Shown here: piece after piece, positions 35,397 through 45,484 of the stretch
Numbering within the stretch: position 1 is the first letter of the stretch
Layout of the letters: every line of letters begins with the position of its first letter
DNA from: a bacterium
GTDB taxonomy: Bacteria > Myxococcota_A > Bradymonadia > REDH01
Length of the DNA: 54,839 bases
Direction: 5' to 3'
Assembly: GCA_030427825.1 (NCBI GenBank)
Contig: JAUICO010000017.1
Location: forward strand, 1 to 54,839
Translations under genes and position numbers: made by a program
Notes under the pieces: model-generated
Told to the model about the DNA's origin: nothing
Seen by the model: only the letters and a program-made list of their open reading frames with translations
Database searches by the model: none

Positions 35397-38300
35397 ATGA
35401 AGAGATTGTTCTTTGTAGTCGCGATCGCTTTTTTTGCCGTGCTCGGGTTCGCCGAAGTAGCGAGCGCCCAGCTTCAACTCTCAGAGGTCTTCTACGACCA
35501 CTCGCCGGGCGGCGACGACGAGTTCGAGTGGGTCGAGATCTACAACGGCACGGGGAGCGCAATCGACCTGAGCGGGTACTCCCTGGCGTGGGGCGGCGGC
35601 GACTACACCAACGGCAGCCATCAGCTCGCAGGCACCATCGCAGCAGGCGCCACTCAGGTCTTCGGCGGGCCGCAGTCCGTCACTACGAACGGTTCGCCGA
35701 TCTATGACCTGGTCGCCGACTTTGAGCCGGACATTCAGAACAGCGGCGCCACCGCCGACGCCGTCGCTCTCTTCAATGTGCCTGCTGCTTCGATCACAGC
35801 CGTGACGGTCCCCATCGACGCCGTCCTCTATGGCTCGACGAATGACAACAACCTCATAGACGAGACGGGAAACCCGGGCGCAGTCGACGTTGGTGACGCG
35901 CCGGGCAATCAGTCCATTGAGCGCACGCCCACAGGCTGGGCAATCCAGCCCGTGCCCTCGCCGGGAACCACGCTGCTGGGATCGACAACCTGCGGCAACA
36001 GCCTGCTCGACAGTGGCGAGACCTGTGACGACGGCAACCAGGACCCGGGCGACGGCTGCTCGGATGCCTGCATGCAGGAGCCGGGTTCCGTATGCGTCGG
36101 CGTAGGGCCGGACTCCTGCAGCGCGGCCTGCGGCAACAGCCAGCTCGATGCCGGAGAGACCTGTGACGACGGCAACCAGGACCCGGGCGACGGCTGCGAC
36201 AGCACCTGCTCGACCGAATGCGGATACGAATGCACAACGCTCGGCGCACCGTGCGCCACGGTGTGCGGTGACGGCGACGTCGCCGGCGATGAGGAGTGTG
36301 ATGATGGCTCCAACGGCGGTGGCGTCGATGGTTGCTCCGACACGTGCACGGTTGATCCCGGATTCTCCTGCATCTCTCCGGAACTCCTGTGCGACGGAAG
36401 CTCCGGAACCACGTCTAACTGCGTGCAGAACACCTGCGCGACGGGTCTGGTGGTGTCAGAGGTCTACATGGACTCGTCGAGCGACAACTGTGGCGAGTGG
36501 ATCGAGATCTTCAACAGCAGCAACGCGACCATCGATCTGACCGACTTCTACATCGGCGACGAAGAGTCATTTCCCGGCGGCGGCGAAGGTACTCACGCCT
36601 TCCCCGCCGGGGCGACCATCGGCGCCGGTGAGTACGTCATCGTTGCATACGGAGCCATCGGCAACACAGGTAGCGACGAAGAGTGCGACGGCGTCGATTC
36701 CAATAACAACCCCATCGATGAGCCCGGCTTCTTCGATGAGTTCCCCGGCACCATCGGCATCGCAGGCAGCAACATCTACGAGGTCGCAGACACCTCGCTG
36801 GCGGTTCCGAACATGGAAACGGCCCCCGGGGGGAACACTCCATTCAGGCTGTCGAACAACTTTGACCAGGCGCTGCTCTTCTGTGCAGCAACCGGCGCCA
36901 TCGTTGACGCATTCTATTGGGACGAAGGGGCCATCGACATCACGCCGGACCCGGCGACGTGGAGCGGCGATCCGGCGCCAAACCCCTTCCCGGGATCCTA
37001 CTCGGGGGATCCCGCGGACGGCCCCTACACCTACGAGCGTTCGCCCTCGAATGGCGACTCCAATGTCAAAGAGGATTGGATTCGGCAGCTCTGCCCGACT
37101 CCCTTCCAGGATCCGGTTATCAACGGCGAACCGCCCACCTCGATGGACTTTGAGTTCACGGTGGCGACCGGCTCAACAACGACCTTTACCCTGACCGCGA
37201 GCGATCCCGACAATGACCCGATTACCTGGGCCATCGATGATTCAGGAATCGCCGGTACGGTCACGGACGCAAACCCGAACAACGCCGACGTGGTCTATGA
37301 AGCGCCCGCATTCGGCGTCGTGGACGTCTTTGTGTTCACCATCGAAGACACCTGCTTTCGCACGATCGACTACACTGTCACCGTCAACGTGGCCGCAGAC
37401 ATCGACTGCTTCGCGGACGTCGACGGCGACACCTTCGGCGATGCCGCCACCAGCATCTCCCTGTCCGGAATCGATGCCGCAGCCGGCTGCGATGTGTTCG
37501 ATGACGGTACGAACCCCGTGGGCTTCTGGGTCGGCAACGATCGTGACTGCGACGATGACCCCTCCGCCTGCGGTGCGGCCTGCTTCCCCGCCGGGGACGA
37601 CAGCGTCTGTGATGGCTACGACAACGACTGCAACACCATTGTAGATGACGGCTACATCGCCACTCCAACCACCTGCGGCGTCGGCGTGTGCACCGGCAAC
37701 ACGGGGCAGACCACCTGCATTGGCGGCGTGGTTGGCGATGACTGCGACCCCTTCGACGGTGCAGCCCTTGATGACGCCAACTGCGACAACACGGACGATG
37801 ACTGCGACGGCGTCGCAGACGACGACTATGCGCCGATGGTGACCACCTGCGGGGTAGGCGCCTGTTCGGGCAACACCGGCGTGACAACCTGCGCTGCGGG
37901 GGTTGTCGGCGACACCTGCGACCCCTTCGACGGCGCAGCCGGCAGCGACGCAACCTGTGATGGACTGGACGACGACTGTGACGGCACGCCGGACGAAGAC
38001 TTCACCTCATCGCTGACGACCTGCGGCGTGGGTGAGTGTTCGGGCAACACCGGCGCGACGACCTGCGTGGCCGGCGTACCCGGCGACACCTGCGATCCCC
38101 TCGCGGGCGCCGCGTTGACCGATGACGACTGCGACGGCGCAGACGACGACTGCGATGGGACCCCTGACGATGACTATGTTGGCGTACCCACGACCTGCGG
38201 CGTTGGCGAATGCGCCGGCAATGCGGGCGTCACGACCTGCTCCGCCGGGGTGATAGGCGACAGCTGTGACCCCTTCGACGGCGCGGCATTGACCGACGGC

Positions 38301-41300
38301 TGCGACGGACTCGACAACGATTGCGACGGGACGGCCGATGAGGATTTCTCTTCGACCGCGACGACCTGCGGCCTCGGCGAGTGCGCGGGCAACACCGGCG
38401 CGACGACCTGCGTGGCCGGCGTGCCCGGCGACACCTGCGACCCCTTCGACGGTGCTGTGGCCCTCGACTCCTGTGACGGCCTGGATAACGACTGTGACGG
38501 CGAGCTCGACGAAGGCTTCCTCTCAGCGCCCACCACCTGCGGCGTCGGCGCGTGCGCCGGAAACACCGGAGCTACGGAGTGCGTCGGAGGCGTCGTGGGC
38601 GACACCTGCGATCCCTTCGCGGGCGCTGCGGCGACTGACGGTTGCGACGGTACGGACAACGACTGTGATGGAAGCACTGACGAGGACTTCGCGCCGGCAG
38701 TAGTAAGCTGCGGCAGCGGGGTTTGTGTCGCGTCCGGCACTCAGGAATGTCAGGCCGGCGTTGTCGCCGACATCTGCGTACCGGGTGCACCCACCGCGAC
38801 CAACGATGTGACCTGTGATGGTCTCGATGACGACTGCGACGGCGAGGCGGACGAAGACTGGACCTCTGTCGCGACGAGCTGCGGTGTCGGCGCCTGCGCG
38901 TCCGTCGGAGCGACGACCTGCGGGGGCATTTCCGGCGAATCCGATACCTGCGTAGAGGGCACGCCCGCGCTGATCGACGACACCTGCGACCTCACAGATG
39001 ACGACTGTGATGGCGAGACGGACGAAGACTACGTGGGCGCAGCAACAAGCTGCGGCGTGGGGGCGTGTGGCGCGGTCGGCGCACTCGTCTGTATCGCCGG
39101 CGTCCCAACGGACGACTGCGTTGAGGGCGCGCCGGATGCGGAGGGCCTCGGCGCCGGAAACTGCGGAGACAACATCGACAACGACTGTGACGGCAACACG
39201 GACACAGATACCGAATGCTTCGGTACGGTGCTCTGCTATGCCGACGATGACAGCGACGGCTTCGGCGACGGCGCTGTCAGTATTGAGCTCAGCGGCCCGG
39301 CAGTGGCCGCAGGCTGCAGTGCCTTCGACGACGGCACCAATCCGGTCGGCTACTGGGTGGCGGGCAATACAGATTGTGACGACACCGACTTCGATGAGAA
39401 GCCGGGCGCTCTCTGGTACCCGGATGCCGACGGCGACACCTTTGGCGACAGCGCCGCAGCCGCGAACGCCTGTGATCGTGCGGCCCCGACAGACGTCCTC
39501 GACCACAGCGACTGCGACGACGACCCCTCAGCCTGTGGCGAGGACTGCAATCCGGACGGAACCGAAGTCTGCGATGGATACGACAACGACTGCAACTCCG
39601 CGACGGACGAAGCCGCTCTCGTCGGGGAGCTCACCGGCAATCAGACCGGCGTGTGCTCCGGCGCGACGCAGGTGTGCGTGGGTGGCATTTTCGTTGACGA
39701 TTACAGTGGAGTCGCAGGCTTCGGCGACGAGAGTCTTGCGCAGAACAACTGCAGCGACGCCCTCGACAATGACTGCGACGGCAGCACCGACACCGACGCC
39801 GACTGCTTTGGCGACATCACCTGCTACGCCGACGATGACTCCGATACCTTTGGCGACGCCACTGTCTCCGTAGTGCTTAGCGGATCGGATTCTGCGGCCG
39901 GCTGTAGTGCATACGCCGACGGCACGAACCCCGCAGGCTACTGGGTCTCCAACCAGGCCGATTGCGATGACGCAGACTTTGATGAGAAGCCCGGTGCGCT
40001 GTGGTTCGCCGATGCCGACGGAGACACCTTCGGCGACGCGGCCGGAATCGCAAGCGCCTGTGAGCGCGCGAACCCGACGGATGTCCTCGACAACAGCGAC
40101 TGCGACGACGATCCATCAGCCTGCGGCGCGGACTGCAAGCCCCATAGCATCGAAGTCTGCGACGGCTTTGACAATGACTGTGATGGAGCGACCAGCGAGG
40201 CCGACCTCGTCGGCCCGGCGACCACTCTGCAGGACGGCGTGTGCCTCGGGGCTACACAGGTCTGCTCCGGCGGCCAGTTTGTAGACGACTACTCGGCGAC
40301 CGCCGACTACGGTGAAGAATCGCAGTCCGGCGGGAACTGCGATGACTCGCTCGACAATGACTGCGACGGCACAGCTGACACCGATGACGAGTGTTTCGCC
40401 GACGTCATCTGCTACGCGGACGATGACTCCGATACATTCGGTGACCCGAACACTTCGGTGACCCTGACCGGTCAGGAAGCTCGCGACGGGTGTGCCGCCT
40501 ACCAGGACGGCACGAACCCCAGCGGCTACTGGGTCACGAACCAGACGGATTGCGACGACTCCGACGCCGACGAGAAGCCAGGTGCGCTCTGGTTCGCCGA
40601 TCTCGATGGCGACACCTACGGGGACCTCAACGGTGCGGCAAACTCGTGTGAGCGGGCGGACCCCACAGATGTCCTCGACAACAGCGACTGTGATGACGAC
40701 CCGCTCGCCTGCGGCGAGGACTGCAACCCGGTCGGAACGGAAGTCTGTGATGGCTACGACAACGATTGCAATTCCAGCAGCGACGAAGGCGACCTGACCG
40801 ACGAACTCACAGACAATCAGGTTGGCGTCTGTGCCGGTGCGGTGAAGGTGTGTGTGGGTGGGGTCTTTGCCAACGACTACAGCACAGTGGCCGATTACAG
40901 CCCCGTTGAGTCGCTCGCGAACACCAACTGCGCCGACAACCTCGACAACGACTGCGATGGCGAGACCGACGTCGACAACGAATGCGCCGGCGACCTCAGC
41001 TGCTACGCGGATACAGACGTCGACGGCTTTGGCGACGCTGCCATCTCGACGGTCATCACAGGCGCGGCCGCAATCGCCGGATGTGCATCGTACGACGACG
41101 GCACGAACCCTGTCGGCTACTGGGTTTCAAACGACACCGACTGTGACGATGCGGACTTCGACGAGAAGCCGGGAGCGCTCTGGTACGCGGACGCAGACGG
41201 TGACGGCTTCGGAGACCAAAACGGTACAGCAAACGCCTGCGAACGCCTGGACGCAACCGACGTCCTTGACCGCACGGACTGCGACGATGACCCGACCATG

Positions 41301-42581
41301 TGCGGCGCCGCGTGCAACACGGGCGAAACCGAAATCTGCGACACCTGGGACAACGACTGCGACGACGCGGTCGACGATGCGGATGACGACCTGAGCACCT
41401 GCGGCGGGAGCTGCGGCGACGGAACGGTCGATGTCGACGAGACCTGTGACGACGGAAACAACGACGACGGCGATGGATGCTCAGCGAGCTGCGCGATCGA
41501 GGACCGCGACAGCGACACGATCGTCGACCACGTCGATAACTGCCCGGATACCGCCAACACCGACCAGGCGGATGTGGACGGCGATCTCGCCGGTGACGTA
41601 TGCGACGACAGCGATGGCGACAGCCTCTTCGACGCCGACGAGGACGTCGATGACAGCGGCGACCTCAACGACGACGATACAGACAGCGACACGAACCCCA
41701 ATTGGGACGACTCGGACGACGACGGCGACGGCATCGAAACCATCGACGAAGATCGGGACGGCGACGGTGACGTTCGAAACGACGACACGGACAGTGACGA
41801 CACCCCGGACTACCTCGACGCTGATGACGACGGCGACGGCATCGACACTGCGGATGAGGATCGCGATGGCGACGGAGACCCGCGCAACGACGACACCGAC
41901 GACGACGACACCGCAGACTACCTCGACACCGATGATGACGATGACGGTATCGATACGATCGACGACAACTGCCCGCTCGTGCCCAACCCGGCTCAGGAAG
42001 ACGCAGATGTCGACGGAATTGGCGACGCCTGCGACGACAACACGGATCGCGACGGTGACGGTGTGCTCGACGACGAGGACAACTGTCCCGACATCGCGAA
42101 CCCGGCGCAGGAAGATGACGACGGCGACGGCGTCGGTAACGTGTGCGACGATGACTTCCTCGATCGCGACGGCGACGGCGTGCTGAACGACGCAGACAAC
42201 TGCCCGGACACAGCGAATGCGGATCAGGCGGACATTGATAGCGATGGCATCGGTGACGTGTGCGACGACTTCAACGATCGCGACGACGATGGCGTTGAAG
42301 ACGATGAGGACAATTGCCCCGACATCGCGAATGCCGATCAGGCTGATCTCGACGATGACGGGCTCGGCGATGCGTGCGACGACGACCGGGATGGTGACAA
42401 CCAGCTCAATGACGTCGACCCCTGTCCCGACGACGCGCTCGACACCTGCGTCAGCGAGGATCTCGATGGCGTGATTACCGGTGGCAGCATCAGCGACTGT
42501 GCGACCTCGACAGGCTCGCAGGCGCCGGGTGCTGTGCTCTTCGTGATTGTCGGTCTGGCGATCATTCGACGCCGCCGATAA
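35397..42581 (+). CDS. giant MopE/DUF4215/lamin-tail/TSP3 repeat surface protein with MYXO-CTERM-like tail
   Basis: A 2394-residue exported protein. Order of parts: signal peptide (MKRLFFVVAIAFFAVLGFAEVASA); first lamin-tail domain (about 26-190, SEVFYDHSPG and EWVEIYNG); three DUF4215 Cys-rich repeats (about 197-333, GETCDDGNQDPGDGC type); second lamin-tail domain (about 350-560); a cadherin-like beta domain (about 572-665); nine MopE-type short repeats with CDGxDNDCDG (about 670-1275); four long repeats of about 196 residues that begin CYADDDSD (39234, 39822, 40410, 41001); another DUF4215; several TSP3 calcium-type repeats (DRDGDGVLDDEDNCPD); and the tail DCATSTGSQAPGAVLFVIVGLAIIRRRR-like end: Cys, membrane helix, four Arg. 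ATG 35397 has GGGGAAAG; the longer frame is not supported. Probably a calcium-binding cell-surface or adhesion protein (inference). Confidence 0.9.
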   Translation: MKRLFFVVAIAFFAVLGFAEVASAQLQLSEVFYDHSPGGDDEFEWVEIYNGTGSAIDLSGYSLAWGGGDYTNGSHQLAGTIAAGATQVFGGPQSVTTNGSPIYDLVADFEPDIQNSGATADAVALFNVPAASITAVTVPIDAVLYGSTNDNNLIDETGNPGAVDVGDAPGNQSIERTPTGWAIQPVPSPGTTLLGSTTCGNSLLDSGETCDDGNQDPGDGCSDACMQEPGSVCVGVGPDSCSAACGNSQLDAGETCDDGNQDPGDGCDSTCSTECGYECTTLGAPCATVCGDGDVAGDEECDDGSNGGGVDGCSDTCTVDPGFSCISPELLCDGSSGTTSNCVQNTCATGLVVSEVYMDSSSDNCGEWIEIFNSSNATIDLTDFYIGDEESFPGGGEGTHAFPAGATIGAGEYVIVAYGAIGNTGSDEECDGVDSNNNPIDEPGFFDEFPGTIGIAGSNIYEVADTSLAVPNMETAPGGNTPFRLSNNFDQALLFCAATGAIVDAFYWDEGAIDITPDPATWSGDPAPNPFPGSYSGDPADGPYTYERSPSNGDSNVKEDWIRQLCPTPFQDPVINGEPPTSMDFEFTVATGSTTTFTLTASDPDNDPITWAIDDSGIAGTVTDANPNNADVVYEAPAFGVVDVFVFTIEDTCFRTIDYTVTVNVAADIDCFADVDGDTFGDAATSISLSGIDAAAGCDVFDDGTNPVGFWVGNDRDCDDDPSACGAACFPAGDDSVCDGYDNDCNTIVDDGYIATPTTCGVGVCTGNTGQTTCIGGVVGDDCDPFDGAALDDANCDNTDDDCDGVADDDYAPMVTTCGVGACSGNTGVTTCAAGVVGDTCDPFDGAAGSDATCDGLDDDCDGTPDEDFTSSLTTCGVGECSGNTGATTCVAGVPGDTCDPLAGAALTDDDCDGADDDCDGTPDDDYVGVPTTCGVGECAGNAGVTTCSAGVIGDSCDPFDGAALTDGCDGLDNDCDGTADEDFSSTATTCGLGECAGNTGATTCVAGVPGDTCDPFDGAVALDSCDGLDNDCDGELDEGFLSAPTTCGVGACAGNTGATECVGGVVGDTCDPFAGAAATDGCDGTDNDCDGSTDEDFAPAVVSCGSGVCVASGTQECQAGVVADICVPGAPTATNDVTCDGLDDDCDGEADEDWTSVATSCGVGACASVGATTCGGISGESDTCVEGTPALIDDTCDLTDDDCDGETDEDYVGAATSCGVGACGAVGALVCIAGVPTDDCVEGAPDAEGLGAGNCGDNIDNDCDGNTDTDTECFGTVLCYADDDSDGFGDGAVSIELSGPAVAAGCSAFDDGTNPVGYWVAGNTDCDDTDFDEKPGALWYPDADGDTFGDSAAAANACDRAAPTDVLDHSDCDDDPSACGEDCNPDGTEVCDGYDNDCNSATDEAALVGELTGNQTGVCSGATQVCVGGIFVDDYSGVAGFGDESLAQNNCSDALDNDCDGSTDTDADCFGDITCYADDDSDTFGDATVSVVLSGSDSAAGCSAYADGTNPAGYWVSNQADCDDADFDEKPGALWFADADGDTFGDAAGIASACERANPTDVLDNSDCDDDPSACGADCKPHSIEVCDGFDNDCDGATSEADLVGPATTLQDGVCLGATQVCSGGQFVDDYSATADYGEESQSGGNCDDSLDNDCDGTADTDDECFADVICYADDDSDTFGDPNTSVTLTGQEARDGCAAYQDGTNPSGYWVTNQTDCDDSDADEKPGALWFADLDGDTYGDLNGAANSCERADPTDVLDNSDCDDDPLACGEDCNPVGTEVCDGYDNDCNSSSDEGDLTDELTDNQVGVCAGAVKVCVGGVFANDYSTVADYSPVESLANTNCADNLDNDCDGETDVDNECAGDLSCYADTDVDGFGDAAISTVITGAAAIAGCASYDDGTNPVGYWVSNDTDCDDADFDEKPGALWYADADGDGFGDQNGTANACERLDATDVLDRTDCDDDPTMCGAACNTGETEICDTWDNDCDDAVDDADDDLSTCGGSCGDGTVDVDETCDDGNNDDGDGCSASCAIEDRDSDTIVDHVDNCPDTANTDQADVDGDLAGDVCDDSDGDSLFDADEDVDDSGDLNDDDTDSDTNPNWDDSDDDGDGIETIDEDRDGDGDVRNDDTDSDDTPDYLDADDDGDGIDTADEDRDGDGDPRNDDTDDDDTADYLDTDDDDDGIDTIDDNCPLVPNPAQEDADVDGIGDACDDNTDRDGDGVLDDEDNCPDIANPAQEDDDGDGVGNVCDDDFLDRDGDGVLNDADNCPDTANADQADIDSDGIGDVCDDFNDRDDDGVEDDEDNCPDIANADQADLDDDGLGDACDDDRDGDNQLNDVDPCPDDALDTCVSEDLDGVITGGSISDCATSTGSQAPGAVLFVIVGLAIIRRRR

Positions 42582-42638
42582 AGCGTCGAATCACCGGGAG
42601 TGTGGCCTCGGCCCCTGCGGCCGACGCTTTGCGTTTTT
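42580..42638 (+). terminator. terminator-like structure after the giant gene
   Basis: AAAGCGTCG (42580-42588, starting in the stop codon) pairs with CGACGCTTT (42622-42630), with a smaller GGCC/GGCC pair inside, and is followed by GCGTTTTT. The layout and the T-run fit a Rho-independent terminator that separates the giant gene from thymidine kinase. Confidence 0.55.
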
Positions 42639-42674
42639 GGCAGGAGAGCCCCGAGCAGGAAGGCGAGAGCGAAG

Positions 42675-43271
42675 ATGGCGAAACTGTATTTCTACTACTC
42701 GGCGATGAACGCGGGAAAGAGCACCTCGCTGCTGCAATCTGCGCACAACTACCGCGAGCGCGGAATGCGCGCGATCCTCATGACGCCGGCGATGGACGAC
42801 CGAGCCGGCGTCGGGCGAATCAGCTCGCGCATTGGCCTCGACTCAGACGCGATGCCATTCGCCGCCGATAACGATTTGTACCGACACGTGCGGCAGGAAC
42901 ACCAACGGGACCCCGTAGCGTGTGTGTTCGTCGATGAGGCCCAGTTTCTGACTCGGATGCAGGTGCTACAGCTTACGCTGATTGTAGACCGTCTGGACAT
43001 CCCCGTGCTCTGTTACGGATTGCGCACAGACTTCCGCGGCGAACCCTTCGAGGGCAGCCAGTACCTGCTCGCGTGGGCCGAGGAGCTCACGGAGATCAAA
43101 ACCATCTGCCGCAGCGGCCGAAAAGCGACGATGAATGCGCGGCTGAACGCGGAGGGTGAGCGAGTATTCGAAGGGGACCAGGTCGAGATCGGGCACAACT
43201 ACGAAGCCATGTCACGGCGCGATTTTGATCTGCCGCGCGCCTCGCCGATTCCCTACGTCGAGCCGGAGTAG
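42675..43271 (+). CDS. tdk: thymidine kinase
   Basis: The 198-residue protein is a type II thymidine kinase: P-loop SAMNAGKST (9-17), base CVFVDEAQF with Glu89, the lasso-like [15 protein letters not shown] (144-156) and [12 protein letters not shown] (114-125). It phosphorylates thymidine to dTMP in the salvage pathway. The zinc site is degraded: of the four ligands in the Escherichia coli enzyme (Cys145, 147, 182, His185), only Cys145 is kept; position 147 is Ser, and the C-terminal CRKH is replaced by RRDF. Start ATG 42675 gives the family N-terminus. Confidence 0.92.
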   Translation: MAKLYFYYSAMNAGKSTSLLQSAHNYRERGMRAILMTPAMDDRAGVGRISSRIGLDSDAMPFAADNDLYRHVRQEHQRDPVACVFVDEAQFLTRMQVLQLTLIVDRLDIPVLCYGLRTDFRGEPFEGSQYLLAWAEELTEIKTICRSGRKATMNARLNAEGERVFEGDQVEIGHNYEAMSRRDFDLPRASPIPYVEPE

Positions 43272-43273
43272 CT

Positions 43274-44590
43274 CTACTCTTCGGCCATCGCGACGTTGAA
43301 GCCTTCGAAGTCGAAGGTATGAATCACCCGGGTCGTCTCACGGCCATGCGGCCGAAAGCGCAGGCGCGATACCCGACGAAGAAAGCACGAATTCTGCGCC
43401 TCGTCCGGGAACGAACTTGCGATGATGCGCGGCTCCAGCACGTTGCCCACGCGGTTGATTGTCCACTCGGCGACGATGCGCCCGAGGTAGTTGGGGTCCG
43501 ATTCGAGCACCGACTGAAAGCAGTAGGACATCGCGTTGTGCCGTCGTGACAGCTCACGGTGCACGTCCTGCGCCGAGAGCGCGCCTTCGAGCAGCGACTG
43601 CGAATCGGGCAGGGGCGGCGGCGGCGGGCGAGGTACAACCAGCGCCTGCTTTGCGCCCTCGATCACCATGTCCATCAGTCGTTCGTAGCGCTCCCGCTCC
43701 GCTTCAGCGCGAGCGGCTTCGGCGGCTCTCGCGGCTTCTGCTGCTCGCTCAGCGGCTTCGTTGTCCTCTGCCGCCTGATCGTCCGGTGGCGTTGTACCGC
43801 CCGCAGGCGGGCTGGGATCCGGCGGCAGGGCGATGGGGGATCCGGCGGCAGCCGCGCCGGCCTGTTGCGTCGCAGGTTGCTCCGTACGGGCCGCTGCGTT
43901 GAGATCAGCACTGATCGAATTCAGCGCAGCGGTGATCGTGTTTGCGGCGCTGTTCGTCGCCTGCGTCGCTCGTGGCCGGATGACCGGCTCATCGTTCAGC
44001 GGATGACGCGGGCCGATCATGATCGCTCGCGGAATGGAGTACGCCGCTTCGGTATCCGGAACGATGTGTGTGTGTCGCTCGACCAGCCCACGACAGCGGT
44101 AACGAAATCGCACTTCCCCCGGGCGGACGCCGGGCATCACGAAGCGGCCGCGTTCGGTGGCTCGCACGGTGTTGCCCTGGTAGCGCACTTCGCAGTCAAT
44201 CTCCGGCTCCAGGGACGCCGCCGAAATCACCGTGCCGGCGACGGTCACGCGCTCGTAGGCCGGCATGGGAACGCCACCGAATGCCTGAAGAAGGCTCGCG
44301 GTGGGGTCCCTGCTCGGTGGGGCGAGGCGGGTGGCGACCTGTGCCTGCTGCAGCATCTCCCGGTTCTGAACCTCGGGTTGCGCGGGCGCAGGCGGCGGGT
44401 CAGCCGCCTGTTCCAACGCGCGCTCGTCATTGTTGCCACCCACAGGCCAGGTGATTCCCTGCGAGGGGTCCGCCGGCAGGTCGATTCCGCTGCTCGGTGG
44501 TGCCTGCGTCGTGTCTTCGCTCCCGGCGCTGCACGCAAGGACGCAGAGCAGCGCGGAAACTGAGATGAGATGTGTGAGTCGAATGGGCAC
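43274..44590 (-). CDS. AgmX/PglI C-terminal (TonB-like) domain lipoprotein
   Basis: The 438-residue lipoprotein has lipobox VLAC (Cys20). Residues about 110-185 look like a carboxypeptidase-regulatory/beta-sandwich module (VTVAGTVISAASLEPEIDCEVRY, RFVMPGVRPGEVRFRYRC). A long Ala/Glu/Arg-rich coiled-coil (about 275-315) and a Pro tract follow. The last 95 residues (HNAMSYCFQSVLESDPNYLGRIVAEWTINRVGNVLEPRIIAS, two Cys) are a TonB-C/AgmX-PglI domain, which is common in Myxococcota and thought to sit in the periplasm. It may work in energy-coupled or gliding-like envelope functions. Starts divergently from MsrA. Confidence 0.8.
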   Translation of the reverse strand: MPIRLTHLISVSALLCVLACSAGSEDTTQAPPSSGIDLPADPSQGITWPVGGNNDERALEQAADPPPAPAQPEVQNREMLQQAQVATRLAPPSRDPTASLLQAFGGVPMPAYERVTVAGTVISAASLEPEIDCEVRYQGNTVRATERGRFVMPGVRPGEVRFRYRCRGLVERHTHIVPDTEAAYSIPRAIMIGPRHPLNDEPVIRPRATQATNSAANTITAALNSISADLNAAARTEQPATQQAGAAAAGSPIALPPDPSPPAGGTTPPDDQAAEDNEAAERAAEAARAAEAARAEAERERYERLMDMVIEGAKQALVVPRPPPPPLPDSQSLLEGALSAQDVHRELSRRHNAMSYCFQSVLESDPNYLGRIVAEWTINRVGNVLEPRIIASSFPDEAQNSCFLRRVSRLRFRPHGRETTRVIHTFDFEGFNVAMAEE

Positions 44591-44716
44591 GGCGGCTGGT
44601 CGATCATTCAGGGGCGGGCGATTGTCTACAGCGCACCGGCTCTATGAATCAATCCCTCATTGCGCAAATGCCGGGTACTGCGCATGATAGCGGGCTCCAT
44701 GTCAGGGGAGGTTCAC

Positions 44717-45349
44717 ATGAGACCCACATCGATGCCAACGCGAAGCGAGGCGCTGCCGGGCCGCGAGACGCCCATGCCTGTGCCGGACCGCCACTACGTG
44801 CTCGACGCGCCTCTGGACGGCCCCTTCGAGGGCATGGAAGTCGCGGTCTTCGGGCTCGGGTGCTTCTGGGGCGCCGAGCGAAAGTTCTGGCAGAGTGTCG
44901 GTGTCGTGAGCACGGCGGTCGGCTACGCGGGGGGCTACACGCCCAACCCGACCTACAAGGAGGTCTGCTCGGGGCATACCGGCCACAACGAGGTCGTGCG
45001 CGTTGTGTTCGACCCGACAAAGACGAGCTTCCACGAGCTGCTCCGAATTTTTTGGGAAAACCACGACCCGACCCAGGGTATGCGCCAGGGTAACGACCTC
45101 GGTACACAGTACCGGTCCGGCATCTACGTGGTTGATGAGACACAACGTGTGGCGGCAGAGTCATCGCGCAGCGCCTACGCTGAACGGCTCAGGGCAGCCG
45201 GATTCGGCCCCATCACTACCGAGATCATCGACGCGCCGACCTTCTACTTCGCCGAGGAATACCACCAGCAGTATCTGGCGAAGAACCCGGGCGGCTATTG
45301 TGGGATTGGCGGGACCGGCGTGAGCTGTCCAATGGGTGTCGAAGTCTGA
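44717..45349 (+). CDS. msrA: peptide-methionine (S)-S-oxide reductase MsrA
   Basis: The 210-residue protein has the GCFWGAER catalytic motif (Cys49) and the later [38 protein letters not shown], and C-terminal [13 protein letters not shown], whose Cys residues are candidates for recycling. It reduces methionine-S-sulfoxide in oxidised proteins, with thioredoxin. The ATG at 44717 is chosen for AGGGGAGG at ideal spacing. No signal peptide; cytoplasmic. The next gene, a TonB-dependent receptor, follows after 135 bases. Confidence 0.92.
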   Translation: MRPTSMPTRSEALPGRETPMPVPDRHYVLDAPLDGPFEGMEVAVFGLGCFWGAERKFWQSVGVVSTAVGYAGGYTPNPTYKEVCSGHTGHNEVVRVVFDPTKTSFHELLRIFWENHDPTQGMRQGNDLGTQYRSGIYVVDETQRVAAESSRSAYAERLRAAGFGPITTEIIDAPTFYFAEEYHQQYLAKNPGGYCGIGGTGVSCPMGVEV

Positions 45350-45484
45350 CCGTCGGCACCTGAAGCCTGCTCCTGAAAGAACGAGCGGACGAGCACCGCG
45401 CGGGGACGCGTACTACGTCAGACACGCGGCGCGGCCCCGGTGATGCAACTTGCAATGTGGCGTGGACACCGCGAAGGCACCGAG

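Noticed and set aside
37400..41400. Regular direct repeats, tested as a CRISPR array
   Set aside because: The repeats are in frame, long and imperfect and encode Cys/Asp protein motifs; no constant repeat with unique spacers.
35854..41803. Many Ser- or Arg-rich antisense frames in the giant repeat gene
   Set aside because: They arise from the biased GAC/TGC-rich repeats of the coding strand and are low-complexity.
45350..45484. Possible second cobalamin riboswitch before the TonB receptor
   Set aside because: None of the conserved core sequences seen at 50545-50681 is present on the plus strand here.
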